DNA of 64,000 nucleotides from Phycisphaerae bacterium (GTDB lineage Bacteria; Planctomycetota; Phycisphaerae; Sedimentisphaerales; Anaerobacaceae): NCBI GenBank assembly GCA_028714255.1, contig JAQTMR010000004.1, positions 62,001 to 126,000 of the forward strand, read 5' to 3'. Shown piece by piece: positions 43,553 to 52,084 of this stretch (position 1 is its first letter; each line of letters starts with the position of its first letter). The notes under the pieces were generated by a model. It saw only the letters and a program-made list of their open reading frames with translations, ran no database searches and was not told where the DNA came from. The position numbers and the translations under genes were made by a program.

Positions 43553-44368
43553 TTAACTGTCCGAAGGTGTCCCGTAAACTTCCACCTCTATATAGTGATT
43601 CAATTCGTTACTGCTGCTGCCGTTGCTGTATAAGCGGACATATCGAGCGCGGACGCCTTTGGCGTCGATAAGTTTGCCCTCGGCGGTTTCAACATAGTGC
43701 ATATCGCTGCCAGAACCCAAACCCGAAGAGTTGTCATCGTCATTATTGAACAGCGTCCGGACGTTGGTAATAAAATCAGGGTCGTCGGCGACCTGCACCA
43801 CCACATCGAGATAAACACGAGCCTCTTTGTGATAATGCCAGACCAGAACGGCGTATACGTTATACTCGGCTCCGAGGTCGATAGTAACGTTCTGCTGGAA
43901 AGGGGCCAACTCGACGTAGCTGCCGTCACCAGCTTCCTTGTCCCCATCGGTTATCATTTCGATTTCGCCGATTATCGGCTCTTCGTCAGTACTAACCACC
44001 GGCTTTCCCAATGCAACGTTCTTTGTCCCGGCCGGGGCCAAAAACGGCGGACGAGGCCTGCCCAAAGGCTTCTCGAGATTGGTTACTTTTATATTCTGAG
44101 GAGTACCCGCGAACAAAGGCTTTGGAAGTTTAATATCTATCGGAACCAATCCCTCGCCAGTATCCGCAGCTGGAGCAACCTCCTCTGCCTTAGGAGCAGG
44201 AGCTGCCTCTGCCTCAGCAGCCTCGACCGGAGCTTTCTGGACTTCCTGCTGCTTCTGTTCGGCAGAACCTTGAGGCTCGGCTTGGCCGGAACTCTCCGAA
44301 GGAGATTTTTTACACGATGGAATAACCAGCAGCGAAACTATCAGCAATAACGAAACATAAATTTTCAT
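43553..44368 (-). CDS. Lipoprotein with a discoidin-like (F5/8 type C) domain
   Basis: A 271-residue lipoprotein. The signal peptide ends in a lipobox (VIPSC, Cys19). A low-complexity linker rich in Ala, Glu and Pro (residues 20-70) would hold the domain away from the membrane. The C-terminal 160 residues resemble a discoidin or galactose-binding sandwich: GKPVVSTDEEPIIGEIEMITDGDKEA, VTIDLGAEYNVYAVLVWH and ARYVRLYSNGSSSNELNHYIEVEVYG. Such domains bind sugars or surfaces. It is followed by the TIGR03663 gene. The name of the ligand cannot be given. Confidence 0.72.
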   Translation of the reverse strand: MKIYVSLLLIVSLLVIPSCKKSPSESSGQAEPQGSAEQKQQEVQKAPVEAAEAEAAPAPKAEEVAPAADTGEGLVPIDIKLPKPLFAGTPQNIKVTNLEKPLGRPRPPFLAPAGTKNVALGKPVVSTDEEPIIGEIEMITDGDKEAGDGSYVELAPFQQNVTIDLGAEYNVYAVLVWHYHKEARVYLDVVVQVADDPDFITNVRTLFNNDDDNSSGLGSGSDMHYVETAEGKLIDAKGVRARYVRLYSNGSSSNELNHYIEVEVYGTPSDS

Positions 44369-44467
44369 AAACGCACTTAAATCCTTTCTTTCAACCTCAA
44401 ATTTAATCTGTTTCGCATATCCTAACCGCGTAAGGACGATTTATCAAGCTGAGCCTTTTACTATACC

Positions 44468-44493
44468 GTCATTCCCGCGAAAGCGGGAATCCA
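44468..44493. repeat. Short palindromic repeat, GNRA-loop type (copy 1)
   Basis: GTCATTCCCGCGAAAGCGGGAATCCA forms an 8-bp stem ATTCCCGC/GCGGGAAT closed by a GAAA tetraloop. A second copy at 50682 differs at one base, in the loop. It lies in the 190-bp spacer upstream of the discoidin lipoprotein gene. The sequence is a known kind of dispersed intergenic element in many bacteria. Confidence 0.75.
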
Positions 44494-44556
44494 GACCGTT
44501 CTATAAGCTACTGGATACCTGCTCCCTTGGGGATAAATTTCGCAAGTATGAAAAGA

Positions 44557-45717
44557 TTAGATTTTGCCCAAAACAAGCGCCAGAACAATCAGCAGCACAC
44601 AAGCCGGTATCAACAGTTTCAAACTCTTCTGAATCGACGAACCCTTTGCCAAATTCCCGATGGCCTTTGGAACAATCACGGCCCCTGCCAGCCCTATCGC
44701 GAAGACTATCCCAAAAACGCTTCCGTAAACTTCAGGGCTGAACTTGGCGAACGTAACTCCGATAGTGGTCGGAAAGCAGGGTGCGAAGAACAGACCGGCG
44801 AGAATCGCCAAAACTTGCGCCTGCAAAGTGCTTTTACTAACAGTCATCGCCATAATAACCACAGCGGCCACTACAGCAGCGCCGGCGATAAACCAGCTGC
44901 CGTATTCTGTAATCGCTGGTATCTGACTTGCCACCAATCGGCCAACCATCATAGCCACCGCAAACAATGAGAGCAGCCTTTGTCCCGAAGCGTCCGCGGC
45001 GTCCGCCGTGACATCAGGTTTCGCCTTGCTAATTACTTCCTTGCCGAATGCTGGCAGCCAGTTACAAAATGATGATTCCAAACTGATATAGCAGAACAAA
45101 ACAAGAGCCGCTACCAGAACTGCCGGCTTGGCAAGCAGCGCAACAGCATCCCCAAATACGAAGCCGGCCTGACTTACAGGGTACGTCGTACAGAAAATAG
45201 CCAGAGCCGCCGGCACCAGCACAATCACCGCCAATGCTGAAACGGCTTTTTCATACGTGGTCTTCTGGAAAAGAAAACTTACAAGCAAAGGCGTCAGGAA
45301 AAGCCCAAGGCCGAAGAACACGTTAATTAGATTACTGGCCGCCGCCTGGTTTGTCCCATCGAAAAGCACCTGCGGCCCCATCACATTGCCGGCGGTGTTC
45401 AAAGCCATCGCTCCGAAACCGAGCAGCAAACACGGCAAAACAACCGAGCCATAAGTCTTGCCCCTGGCGAATACGAAGATACAGCCTGCCGTCGCAATAA
45501 ACCCGAATATTGCTACCGGCTTATAGCCCACCTTGTCCGCGACTACCCCCGCAATCAGCGACGCGACCAGACAGGAAAACATAAACGCCGAGATAAGCGA
45601 GCCGAATTTGCCCTGGTCGATTTTCAGCCGGGGCATCAGCTTGACGCTAATCGAGCCGAGCAGTGAGAAGCACATACCCAAACCAAACACACACAGTAGA
45701 GCTACCAGCTTTTCCAT
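44557..45717 (-). CDS. Major facilitator superfamily transporter
   Basis: A 386-residue inner-membrane transporter with 12 helices. It starts MEKLVALLCVFGLGMCFSLLGSISVKLMPRL; the loop between helices 2 and 3 has the GVVADKVGYKP motif of MFS proteins. The arrangement resembles FucP/NarK-like sugar or small-solute permeases, but the substrate cannot be read. The ATG at 45717 is preceded by AAGGAG eight bases upstream, which decides the start over an in-frame TTG. It is the third gene after the cytochrome pair in the leftward run; it may supply or remove substrates of the neighbouring oxidoreductase. Confidence 0.82.
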   Translation of the reverse strand: MEKLVALLCVFGLGMCFSLLGSISVKLMPRLKIDQGKFGSLISAFMFSCLVASLIAGVVADKVGYKPVAIFGFIATAGCIFVFARGKTYGSVVLPCLLLGFGAMALNTAGNVMGPQVLFDGTNQAAASNLINVFFGLGLFLTPLLVSFLFQKTTYEKAVSALAVIVLVPAALAIFCTTYPVSQAGFVFGDAVALLAKPAVLVAALVLFCYISLESSFCNWLPAFGKEVISKAKPDVTADAADASGQRLLSLFAVAMMVGRLVASQIPAITEYGSWFIAGAAVVAAVVIMAMTVSKSTLQAQVLAILAGLFFAPCFPTTIGVTFAKFSPEVYGSVFGIVFAIGLAGAVIVPKAIGNLAKGSSIQKSLKLLIPACVLLIVLALVLGKI

Positions 45718-45806
45718 ATCCAACACTCCTTTCAATCTGTTTTTCAGACGCCGATTAAAAAAGCATTAGAAATCAGCGTCAACCTTTTCCTTGTTAAACA
45801 CCTCGG

Positions 45807-46415
45807 CTACTGCCGTTCCATATGATTGCGGATTATCAAATAAGTATAAATGATTGCGACCAGCGACAACAGCAAAGCACAATAGCGGTGCGTATTCAAA
45901 AGAAATTCCTGTCCCTCGGTTCCAAAAAACGTAAACATACTCAGAATAATAGATAGCACCATCGGCAGAGCCAAAGAAACTATCAGCCAGAAGCATATCT
46001 TCTGCGGCAATTCATATTTCCCGGCTTCCGTTCGGCTGTTAAAGTGATAGCTTCCAGCCCATAGAATCACCAGCGCCGTCAAAGCTATTGCAAAAACCGG
46101 CGCGAAAGTAGCATGCAGCATCAGCCAATAGCCGTTAATGGATTCTTTAAGAACCAATACCGGAAAGAAACTTGTAACTGCCAGAACAACAAAGCAAACC
46201 AGCGCCAAAAGATACGCAAGTTTGCGAATAATACCCACCGCCCCGGCTTTCTGTTCCAGAAGCAGCATCGTAAATATATGAATAGCCCTTTTCAAAATGG
46301 CAGATGGCGTCCATCCGCACTGCCTGCACCTCGGCAAAACCAGACAGCATATACCGATGCCCGCAAAGGTAACTAAAAAAGCAATTATCGATACCGTACG
46401 AAACATATTATTCAC
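45807..46415 (-). CDS. Four-helix membrane protein, putative b-type cytochrome subunit
   Basis: A 202-residue integral membrane protein with five hydrophobic segments, the first probably an N-terminal anchor. Histidines sit inside or at the edge of helices: RAIHIFTM (about 46), YWLMLHATFAP (about 104), WAGSYHFNS and NTHRYCALLL. This is the pattern of heme b ligands in cytochrome b561-like or FdnI-like subunits. It begins 21 bp after a heptaheme cytochrome c gene, so a quinol-oxidising complex is plausible. I do not recognise a named family; the assignment rests on helix and histidine positions and on the neighbour. Confidence 0.6.
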   Translation of the reverse strand: MNNMFRTVSIIAFLVTFAGIGICCLVLPRCRQCGWTPSAILKRAIHIFTMLLLEQKAGAVGIIRKLAYLLALVCFVVLAVTSFFPVLVLKESINGYWLMLHATFAPVFAIALTALVILWAGSYHFNSRTEAGKYELPQKICFWLIVSLALPMVLSIILSMFTFFGTEGQEFLLNTHRYCALLLSLVAIIYTYLIIRNHMERQ

Positions 46416-46436
46416 ATATTCCCGAACAAAACTTTT

Positions 46437-48338
46437 TTATTTTCTGTCAGCCAACATCTTTATCAAAAAATCAAGCCCCTTAAGGGCGTATAATAACAAA
46501 ACCGCCGCCAGAATCGCACTCGCGCCGATAGCAATAACCTTAAGCCACGGACGAAATACGAAAGACCAGGCGAACAGCTTCGTATAAACAGAACTAAGCT
46601 CCTCGAATTCGACCATTTTTCTAATGCCTTTTTCGGAGGCTACGGGTACATCAACTTCAACATCTGCGAAAAAGAAGCCTGAATCCGTCGAATGACAATC
46701 CTGACACGTGCCCGCCCCCAGCGATTGCGCCCTCGGCCTGACGTCGTGAGCAATCGGCCATAAATAAGGTTTGGCTGCGGGATTATCCAACTGCTCGGAG
46801 AGCTTTCCCGAAACATCAAGACTATAAACCTTTCCTCCTGCAACATAGACAGGCCCCTGTATTTCCTTGCCAAGAGCCGTGAGACCTTTCGTGATATCTT
46901 CCAAAGTCAACGCGGGCCAGCCATCGACCATATTCCGCTCCGCCTGATTAGGTTCAGTCTGCAAAAGAGCCGCACCAACAGTTCGCCTGACCGTCTCAAT
47001 CTCTATCGGCGTGACTTCGTTATCTTTCAAAGCGCCCCAGAAGCTTGGCCAAACAAGTTTATGAGTCCCGATTTTGCCGTCGGCTTGTTTGGCGAAAACA
47101 GGATATATAATATGCGGAAGCGCATCATCGGATTTATTTACGTTATAAGTCCCCAACCCGTGCGCCCGTGCTGTCTTTGTGCGAATAGTTTGGCTTTCGG
47201 GCTTCGGGCCGCTATGACAAGCGGTGCACGTAAGCTTATCAAAATGTATCGGCGGAATACCTAAATGCTTTGGCTCAGGCGCACCCAAACGCCCTTCGTT
47301 ATGACAGCTTTGACAAGACGAGACAGCCGATAACGGATTTCCCGAAAATTTCGTTTCGCCATCGTAGCCGCGAGTAATATCATGCTCAAGACCATTACGA
47401 TGACAATCGACGCAGGTCAGCCCCGCAGCCAGATGAACATCCTCATCCGCCGCCCATTTCCCAGGCTTGTCTTCGCCCACGTCATAATTGGAATGACAAA
47501 AATAGCACCGTTCGGAAGGCATCTTCCTGACAATATCAAAGAACACCTGGTTTTTCTGGTCGAATGTCCCTTTGCGATATATCACCGCAGGAGCAATCGC
47601 CTTTGGGTCGTCCATCGGCAATGGCTGCGGCATAAACGGGTCATAGCTGTTCCGCATATCTCTGGTCTTGCCGACTACCGAAGCAAAGCTGCACGTCGCC
47701 GCTGCTGCCCAGCGAAGATTTTGACGAAGTATCTGGTCGCCGAATTCCGCCTGATTGTGGGCGGGGTCGCCATCGTGACAGGTCATACAGTTTATTTCCA
47801 GCTTGCCCGATATTTCCCCGCGCACTATCTCATCTGGATTACTGCTTTCAATCTCGCCTATCCCGCCCCCGGGCATTTGTCTGCCGAAAAGCTGGACGAA
47901 TTTCCATGAAGTCAGCCCCACCGATTCGGGTCTGAACGCCCCCGGCCAATTTCGATACGAAAGCGGAATCTGTGTCGCGGTACCGGCATCGACAAATATC
48001 CATGGCTGACCAACCCTACCCGGAGCTATGTTCGGTTCGGCTGCGTTAAAGTGCCAGCCGTGATTTATTTTCTCATAGTCGTGACACGCCCCGCAAGTCA
48101 GACGCGTCGAAAATGGAAGAATCGGCTCAACATCAGGAATGATTTTCCCGCCCTCGTCGTCAATCAACGGCATAATATGAATGGGGACAGCTCTGCTGCC
48201 GTCGCTCTGGTCGCCCGAAAAAACCGTGCTGCTTAGCGAAGCGTCACTTCGCAGATTAGCATCAGAGTTGGCGTCAGCAGCGAGAGAAACGGACGCCAAA
48301 CAAACCAAAATCGCGGTATATAAAAATCCTTTTCTCAA
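46437..48338 (-). CDS. Heptaheme c-type cytochrome, membrane-anchored
   Basis: A 633-residue exported cytochrome with a signal peptide (residues 1-20, ending SLAAD). It has seven CxxCH heme sites: CGACH, CMTCH, CYFCH, CVDCH, CQSCH, CTACH and CQDCH. The last is near residue 565. The C-terminus ends in a transmembrane helix (LKVIAIGASAILAAVLLLYAL) that anchors it to the inner membrane facing the periplasm. The spacing suggests a NapC- or OmcA-like scaffold protein but not a known enzyme. The downstream histidine-rich membrane gene likely forms a complex with it, moving electrons from quinol to a periplasmic acceptor. The upstream neighbour is a Tat-exported oxidoreductase. Confidence 0.85.
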   Translation of the reverse strand: MRKGFLYTAILVCLASVSLAADANSDANLRSDASLSSTVFSGDQSDGSRAVPIHIMPLIDDEGGKIIPDVEPILPFSTRLTCGACHDYEKINHGWHFNAAEPNIAPGRVGQPWIFVDAGTATQIPLSYRNWPGAFRPESVGLTSWKFVQLFGRQMPGGGIGEIESSNPDEIVRGEISGKLEINCMTCHDGDPAHNQAEFGDQILRQNLRWAAAATCSFASVVGKTRDMRNSYDPFMPQPLPMDDPKAIAPAVIYRKGTFDQKNQVFFDIVRKMPSERCYFCHSNYDVGEDKPGKWAADEDVHLAAGLTCVDCHRNGLEHDITRGYDGETKFSGNPLSAVSSCQSCHNEGRLGAPEPKHLGIPPIHFDKLTCTACHSGPKPESQTIRTKTARAHGLGTYNVNKSDDALPHIIYPVFAKQADGKIGTHKLVWPSFWGALKDNEVTPIEIETVRRTVGAALLQTEPNQAERNMVDGWPALTLEDITKGLTALGKEIQGPVYVAGGKVYSLDVSGKLSEQLDNPAAKPYLWPIAHDVRPRAQSLGAGTCQDCHSTDSGFFFADVEVDVPVASEKGIRKMVEFEELSSVYTKLFAWSFVFRPWLKVIAIGASAILAAVLLLYALKGLDFLIKMLADRK

Positions 48339-48386
48339 CGTATCCTCAATTTATGGCTTAGCCATCCATTTCTAAAGCGGCACAAG

Positions 48387-49760
48387 TCATACCTTGAATT
48401 CTGCCGGGTCGAAATCAAGCTTCCGGCCGGCCTCCACCGCCTCGTTAACCTTCAATACGGTAACCGCAGTCTCATATCCGGCCTCGGCAGGGCAGGTCAG
48501 TTTCGCCTTGCCGCGTATCGCGTCGAAGAAATTTTCCAGATGAGGCTGATGATAAAGTTTGTCCATCGTCACCGGCAACTCATACGCCGGCGGGGCCAAA
48601 GTCTCACGCACATCCAGAACGACACCGGCCTTGGGCTTTTCTTCTTTCTTTTCCTCGACGGGTGCATTCACTAACCCGAGCTTGACCCATTTGTCCCACA
48701 AAGGCGACGTCGGCTCACGATATACCGCGCCCCTGCTGGCTGATTCCGATATCGTCAGCGTACCCTGGTCGCCCATAAAGCTTTCATAATAACCCTGACT
48801 GCTGTTGGTGGTGATTGTCTGGTAAAACGCCCTGACCGTACCCAACAGCGTCGGGTACTCGTAAATGGCCATGACATTGTCATACCACTGGTGGGTTTGC
48901 TTGTTATAGTAGTCGGTTCCGCCGCCTGCCATAACGGATTTCGGATTCGTGTCGAGGAACCAGTTATAGATATCGATTTGGTGCGAGCCGAGGTCAACTA
49001 TTGGCCCGCCGCCGAGCCCTTTATACCACCGCCAATTGCGGAACTGGTGCATATCCTTGAAGCCGTACTTTTCGAGCGTGGCCGGGTCAATCATATATTT
49101 TTCAGACGCTCCGAGGTCGGGCCTGGCCGCCCGGTTCCATTGGCCGTTTATCGTGGTAATCCTGCCGAGCATATCGGCTTCTTTTATAATCTTATTATAA
49201 CAGTGCAGATATCGCGGATTGCTTCTGCGCTGATGACCGACCTGCAGGAGCTTGCCCGTTTCCTTGGCCGCCAGCACAATTCTCCGCGCGCCTTCGAGGG
49301 TATTGGACATCTCTTTTTCGCAATAGACGTCCAATCCCGCCCTCAAACACGCGACCGCGTGGTCGGCGTGCCAGAAATCGGGCGTAGCGATTATCACCGC
49401 GTCGAGGTCCTTCTCCGAAGCCAGCATCTCCTGATAATCCGTATATGTATTATTCTCGTGCTTGTAGGCCTTTAATCGCCGTGAAACCTTCCTAAGATTG
49501 TATTCCGTCCAGATATCGCAGACCGCTTTGAACCGCACACCCGGAATCTTCAAACAGGCGTCGGTTAAAACCTGTCCCTGCTCACCTGCGCCTAAAAGAG
49601 CGACATTGATATCGTCCGCTGGATTGTCCTGTGCGAGCAGTATATGAGGCGAAAGCGCAAGCCCCGCCCCGATAGCGGTAGCCGAACGCAGAAAACTGCG
49701 CCTATCCATTTGTCTGGATGGTGAGCCTGTCGAACTATTGTCGTTTCTTTGATTATTCAT
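48387..49760 (-). CDS. Tat-exported Gfo/Idh/MocA oxidoreductase
   Basis: A 457-residue protein with a Tat signal (MDRRSFLRSATAIGAGLAL, twin arginines near residue 22) and a Rossmann domain with NVALLGAGEQG. It carries the CEKEMSNT segment in place of the usual EKP and a GGGPIVDLGSHQIDIYNW motif, characteristic of large Planctomycete and Bacteroidetes family members. These enzymes hold NAD(P) tightly and act on sugars, often oxidising C3, in the periplasm. The first ATG used is at 49760, after a short non-conserved N-terminus. It heads the leftward run that continues into the cytochrome genes. Confidence 0.83.
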   Translation of the reverse strand: MNNQRNDNSSTGSPSRQMDRRSFLRSATAIGAGLALSPHILLAQDNPADDINVALLGAGEQGQVLTDACLKIPGVRFKAVCDIWTEYNLRKVSRRLKAYKHENNTYTDYQEMLASEKDLDAVIIATPDFWHADHAVACLRAGLDVYCEKEMSNTLEGARRIVLAAKETGKLLQVGHQRRSNPRYLHCYNKIIKEADMLGRITTINGQWNRAARPDLGASEKYMIDPATLEKYGFKDMHQFRNWRWYKGLGGGPIVDLGSHQIDIYNWFLDTNPKSVMAGGGTDYYNKQTHQWYDNVMAIYEYPTLLGTVRAFYQTITTNSSQGYYESFMGDQGTLTISESASRGAVYREPTSPLWDKWVKLGLVNAPVEEKKEEKPKAGVVLDVRETLAPPAYELPVTMDKLYHQPHLENFFDAIRGKAKLTCPAEAGYETAVTVLKVNEAVEAGRKLDFDPAEFKV

Positions 49761-49916
49761 AGTTTCCAACCAAAATCGCACATAGTATTTGATAATTTAG
49801 GTAAAAAGTAAAGTTTTTTTTGTAGGGGCAAACGAACCATCTAAGGGCTTGACAGTCAACGGCGTTGAGGAGAAAATAGAACAAGAACGAAGTTACTTTG
49901 CATAAGGACAGATAAT

Positions 49917-50672
49917 ATGACAAAGACGCTTATAACGAATATATGTCTTTTAGCCGGGATAGTTTTTTTGGCAGGCTGCAAGGCAGGCGAGGTGCCCAAC
50001 TCTGCCTTCAATCCTAATCCTGAACTGATGTCCAAAGATAAAACAGTGCCCTTCCAGCGCAGCTACTGGAATAAGGAGCACGACCCCAACGACTACCATG
50101 AAATCTTCATCGCCCCCGTTAACACGGAGTACATTATGGCTCAGGGCTTCTGGGAGAAGTTCAACCTCGCCAGCCTCGATAAGGAAAAGCTTAAAAAAGA
50201 AATCGCGGCCCTGGCGGACTATACGCAGCAGTCATTCACCAAGGCTTTCAGTGACGACCCCAACCATCGCTTCACGGTAGTAGATACCGCCGGCCCAAAT
50301 ACGCTGACTCTTGAGTTGGCCATGGTGCAGGTGGTGCCGTCCAGGGCGGTCTTAAGCGCAATAGGCTGCGTGACAAGTATCCCAGCTGTGGTCGGCATGA
50401 CCGCCGGTGCAGCTTCGAAGTCACAGGACGTCGGCAAAGGCGTAATCGCCATCGAAGGCCGCGCCAGAGACGGCAGGACCGGCGAAATAATCGGAATGTT
50501 CGCTGACTGTGAACATCCCAAATCCGCCATCTTAGATTTGAAGGCCCTGAACTGGTGGGCCCCAGCCAAAGTAATCATCGACGAATGGAGTTCGCAACTG
50601 GTTGCGGTTGCCAATAGACCACCCGGGGCCACAGTGAAGGACTCCCCTGCTTTTGAACTGCTCGTCTGGTAA
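49917..50672 (+). CDS. DUF3313-like lipoprotein
   Basis: A 251-residue lipoprotein with a lipobox (LAGC, Cys21) and an AAGGACAG-type ribosome site. The body has YHEIFIAPVNTEYI, LADYTQQSFTKAFSDDPNHRF and VVDTAGPNTLTLELAMVQVVPS, followed by a GVIAIEGRARDGRTGEIIGMFAD domain. This is the layout of DUF3313 proteins, outer-membrane lipoproteins of unknown role. It stands alone, divergent from the Tat oxidoreductase, and is followed by the repeat-rich stretch. Confidence 0.7.
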   Translation: MTKTLITNICLLAGIVFLAGCKAGEVPNSAFNPNPELMSKDKTVPFQRSYWNKEHDPNDYHEIFIAPVNTEYIMAQGFWEKFNLASLDKEKLKKEIAALADYTQQSFTKAFSDDPNHRFTVVDTAGPNTLTLELAMVQVVPSRAVLSAIGCVTSIPAVVGMTAGAASKSQDVGKGVIAIEGRARDGRTGEIIGMFADCEHPKSAILDLKALNWWAPAKVIIDEWSSQLVAVANRPPGATVKDSPAFELLVW

Positions 50673-50681
50673 CCGGCTGTT

Positions 50682-50707
50682 GTCATTCCCGCGCAAGCGG
50701 GAATCCA
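50682..50707. repeat. Short palindromic repeat, GNRA-loop type (copy 2)
   Basis: GTCATTCCCGCGCAAGCGGGAATCCA differs from the copy at 44468 only in the loop (GCAA instead of GAAA). The stem and the GNRA tetraloop class are kept, as expected for an RNA or DNA hairpin under selection. It lies immediately downstream of the DUF3313-like lipoprotein gene. Confidence 0.75.
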
Positions 50708-50760
50708 TTTGCCGTCATTGCGAGGGTTACAGAGCCGCAGAACGCTCGCCCGGCGTAACC

Positions 50761-50984
50761 TTGGCGAAGTCGGGTAAGTCCGCGCTCAACGTGGTTGTCA
50801 TTGCGAGGAGCAAAGCGACGCGGCAATCTCAAAATATTTAGCCCCGTCATCTTGCTTGTCGCGGCGTAGCCCTTGGCGAAGTCGGGTAAGTCCGCGCTCA
50901 ACGTGGTTGTCATTGCGAGGAGCAAAGCGACGCGGCAATCTCAAAATCGTTTAGCCCCGTCATCTTGCTTGTCGCGGCGTAGCG
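50761..50984. repeat. Imperfect tandem duplication, unit about 112 bp
   Basis: The block TTGGCGAAGTCGGGTAAGTC... is repeated at 50761 and 50873 with one small indel (TCTCAAAATATTTAG versus TCTCAAAATCGTTTAG). Each unit contains an ATTGCGAGGAGCAAAGCGACG...GCAATCTC element and a GCCCCGTCATCTTGCTTGTC segment. Both copies are in the same direction. Confidence 0.85.
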
Positions 50985-51196
50985 CAGCGAAGACGGATGA
51001 CGGGGTTCTTTCCCGCTTTTCCCACCCTTCACACCTTTCCCGCTTTTCAAACTTTTCCCCTTCCCTTTTCCCTTTCTTTCTGTTATCCTCTGTCCCTTAA
51101 GGAGTGAGCCACCCGGGAGCGAAAACAACACGAGACTTGTCCTGCTTGCCCTGCGTAACTTTAGCGAAGTAGGGAGCGTAGTCGAAGGACAAGAGA

Positions 51197-51226
51197 TTGT
51201 TTGGCGTTTTTTACAGACTGTATAAT
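51197..51226 (+). promoter_or_regulatory. Putative promoter of the HEPN-like gene
   Basis: A perfect TATAAT (51221-51226) with TTGTTT (51197-51202) 18 bases upstream. Transcription would begin near 51233, leaving a 15-base leader before the ATG at 51248. The match is to the general sigma-70 consensus and suggests the orphan gene carries its own promoter. Confidence 0.5.
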
Positions 51227-51247
51227 CATTGTTAGGGATACGATGTC

Positions 51248-52000
51248 ATGAGCATTAATGTTTACGTATGGAGAAAACTTGGTGACAATAAGTCAATAAT
51301 TAGCCCAAATGAATTCCTTAAATGGGCAAAGCAGGACATTAAAGGGGGTAACCCAAAAAATATTGCCAACACTCTTTCAAATACCAAACGCGCTATTCAT
51401 GCAAGAATAGATGAAATACTCTACGCTCTACGTATTCAATATGCCAGTGGCTGGCCCAAAAGCCTACAAACATCTGATAAGCTAAAGGCTATAAAGCAAC
51501 TCAAAATCCCAGGAACTTCAAACATTGATTTGATTACAAAGCGCCGTAATGATTTGGAGCACAGCTATTTGCTTCCGTCATTAAAACAGATAAGAGCTGA
51601 TGTTGAGGCAGTTGAGATGTGGCTCGATAAATCTAAAAGTTATCTCAGACCATCGGTTGTTCTCATTGGACTACCAGTTACACGGCTTGGGAGCTCATAT
51701 GTTAGTGAGAAGAAAAGCACCTTTATTGCTGAATTTGCTAAACCCGATAAGGTTGAGTTCTATTGGGATGCTAAGAAAGAAATTGTAACTCTATCGAAAA
51801 GTGGTGCCACAAGCCGGAAAAACTACCATGACTATAGTTGGAAAGAGCTGATAAGGATTCAGAAAAAGTCATATTTATCTAATGATACCAAGCAAATTGC
51901 CCCTTCAATCTCGATCGCCACTAGACTATACAAAGCATATGAAGGGTGGGTGTTAGGAAAACGAGGGCCCTCATTTATGGCAACCAAGAAATTTTCATAG
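51248..52000 (+). CDS. Orphan HEPN-like protein, uncharacterised
   Basis: A 250-residue protein that is clearly more AT-rich than its neighbours. Residues about 25-130 look all-helical (KNIANTLSNTKRAIHARIDEILYALRIQYA, LKAIKQLKIPG, SLKQIRADVEAVEMWLDK) and contain KRRNDLEHSYL. Within it RNDLEH (R100-H105) fits the R-N-x3-H signature of HEPN ribonuclease-type domains. The C-terminal half (about 130-250) is mixed alpha/beta and unassigned. HEPN proteins act as toxin, defence or abortive-infection RNases. No antitoxin or other defence gene is next to it, and it is framed by repeats, suggesting acquisition. RNase activity is not shown. Confidence 0.6.
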   Translation: MSINVYVWRKLGDNKSIISPNEFLKWAKQDIKGGNPKNIANTLSNTKRAIHARIDEILYALRIQYASGWPKSLQTSDKLKAIKQLKIPGTSNIDLITKRRNDLEHSYLLPSLKQIRADVEAVEMWLDKSKSYLRPSVVLIGLPVTRLGSSYVSEKKSTFIAEFAKPDKVEFYWDAKKEIVTLSKSGATSRKNYHDYSWKELIRIQKKSYLSNDTKQIAPSISIATRLYKAYEGWVLGKRGPSFMATKKFS

Positions 52001-52084
52001 GCAGAACCTGTTGCCTCAAAAAACAAATTATTACTCCCAATCCTCCCCAAACACAAGGCAGAAATAAAACCGTCCGTTCCCTCT

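Larger units (their letters stand above)
50673..51247. other. 575-bp repeat-rich intergenic stretch
   Basis: The gap holds, from left to right, a GNRA hairpin repeat, a tandem duplication of about 112 bp with internal ATTGCGAG...GCAATCT units, a pyrimidine-rich tract (about 51003-51095) and a GAGCGTAGTCGAAGG element near 51174. A promoter-like sequence precedes the HEPN-like gene. Open frames in it (50653, 50873) are repeat translations and not genes. Confidence 0.65.

Noticed and set aside
44468-50707. CRISPR array based on repeated hairpins
   Set aside because: Only two distant copies exist, with no regularly spaced spacers and no cas genes.
50761-50984. Tandem repeat as a transposon or insertion sequence
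   Set aside because: No transposase frame and no terminal inverted repeats with target duplication are visible.
50653-51100. Open frames within the repeat block
   Set aside because: The near-identical translations come from the tandem 112-bp duplication and not from coding selection.
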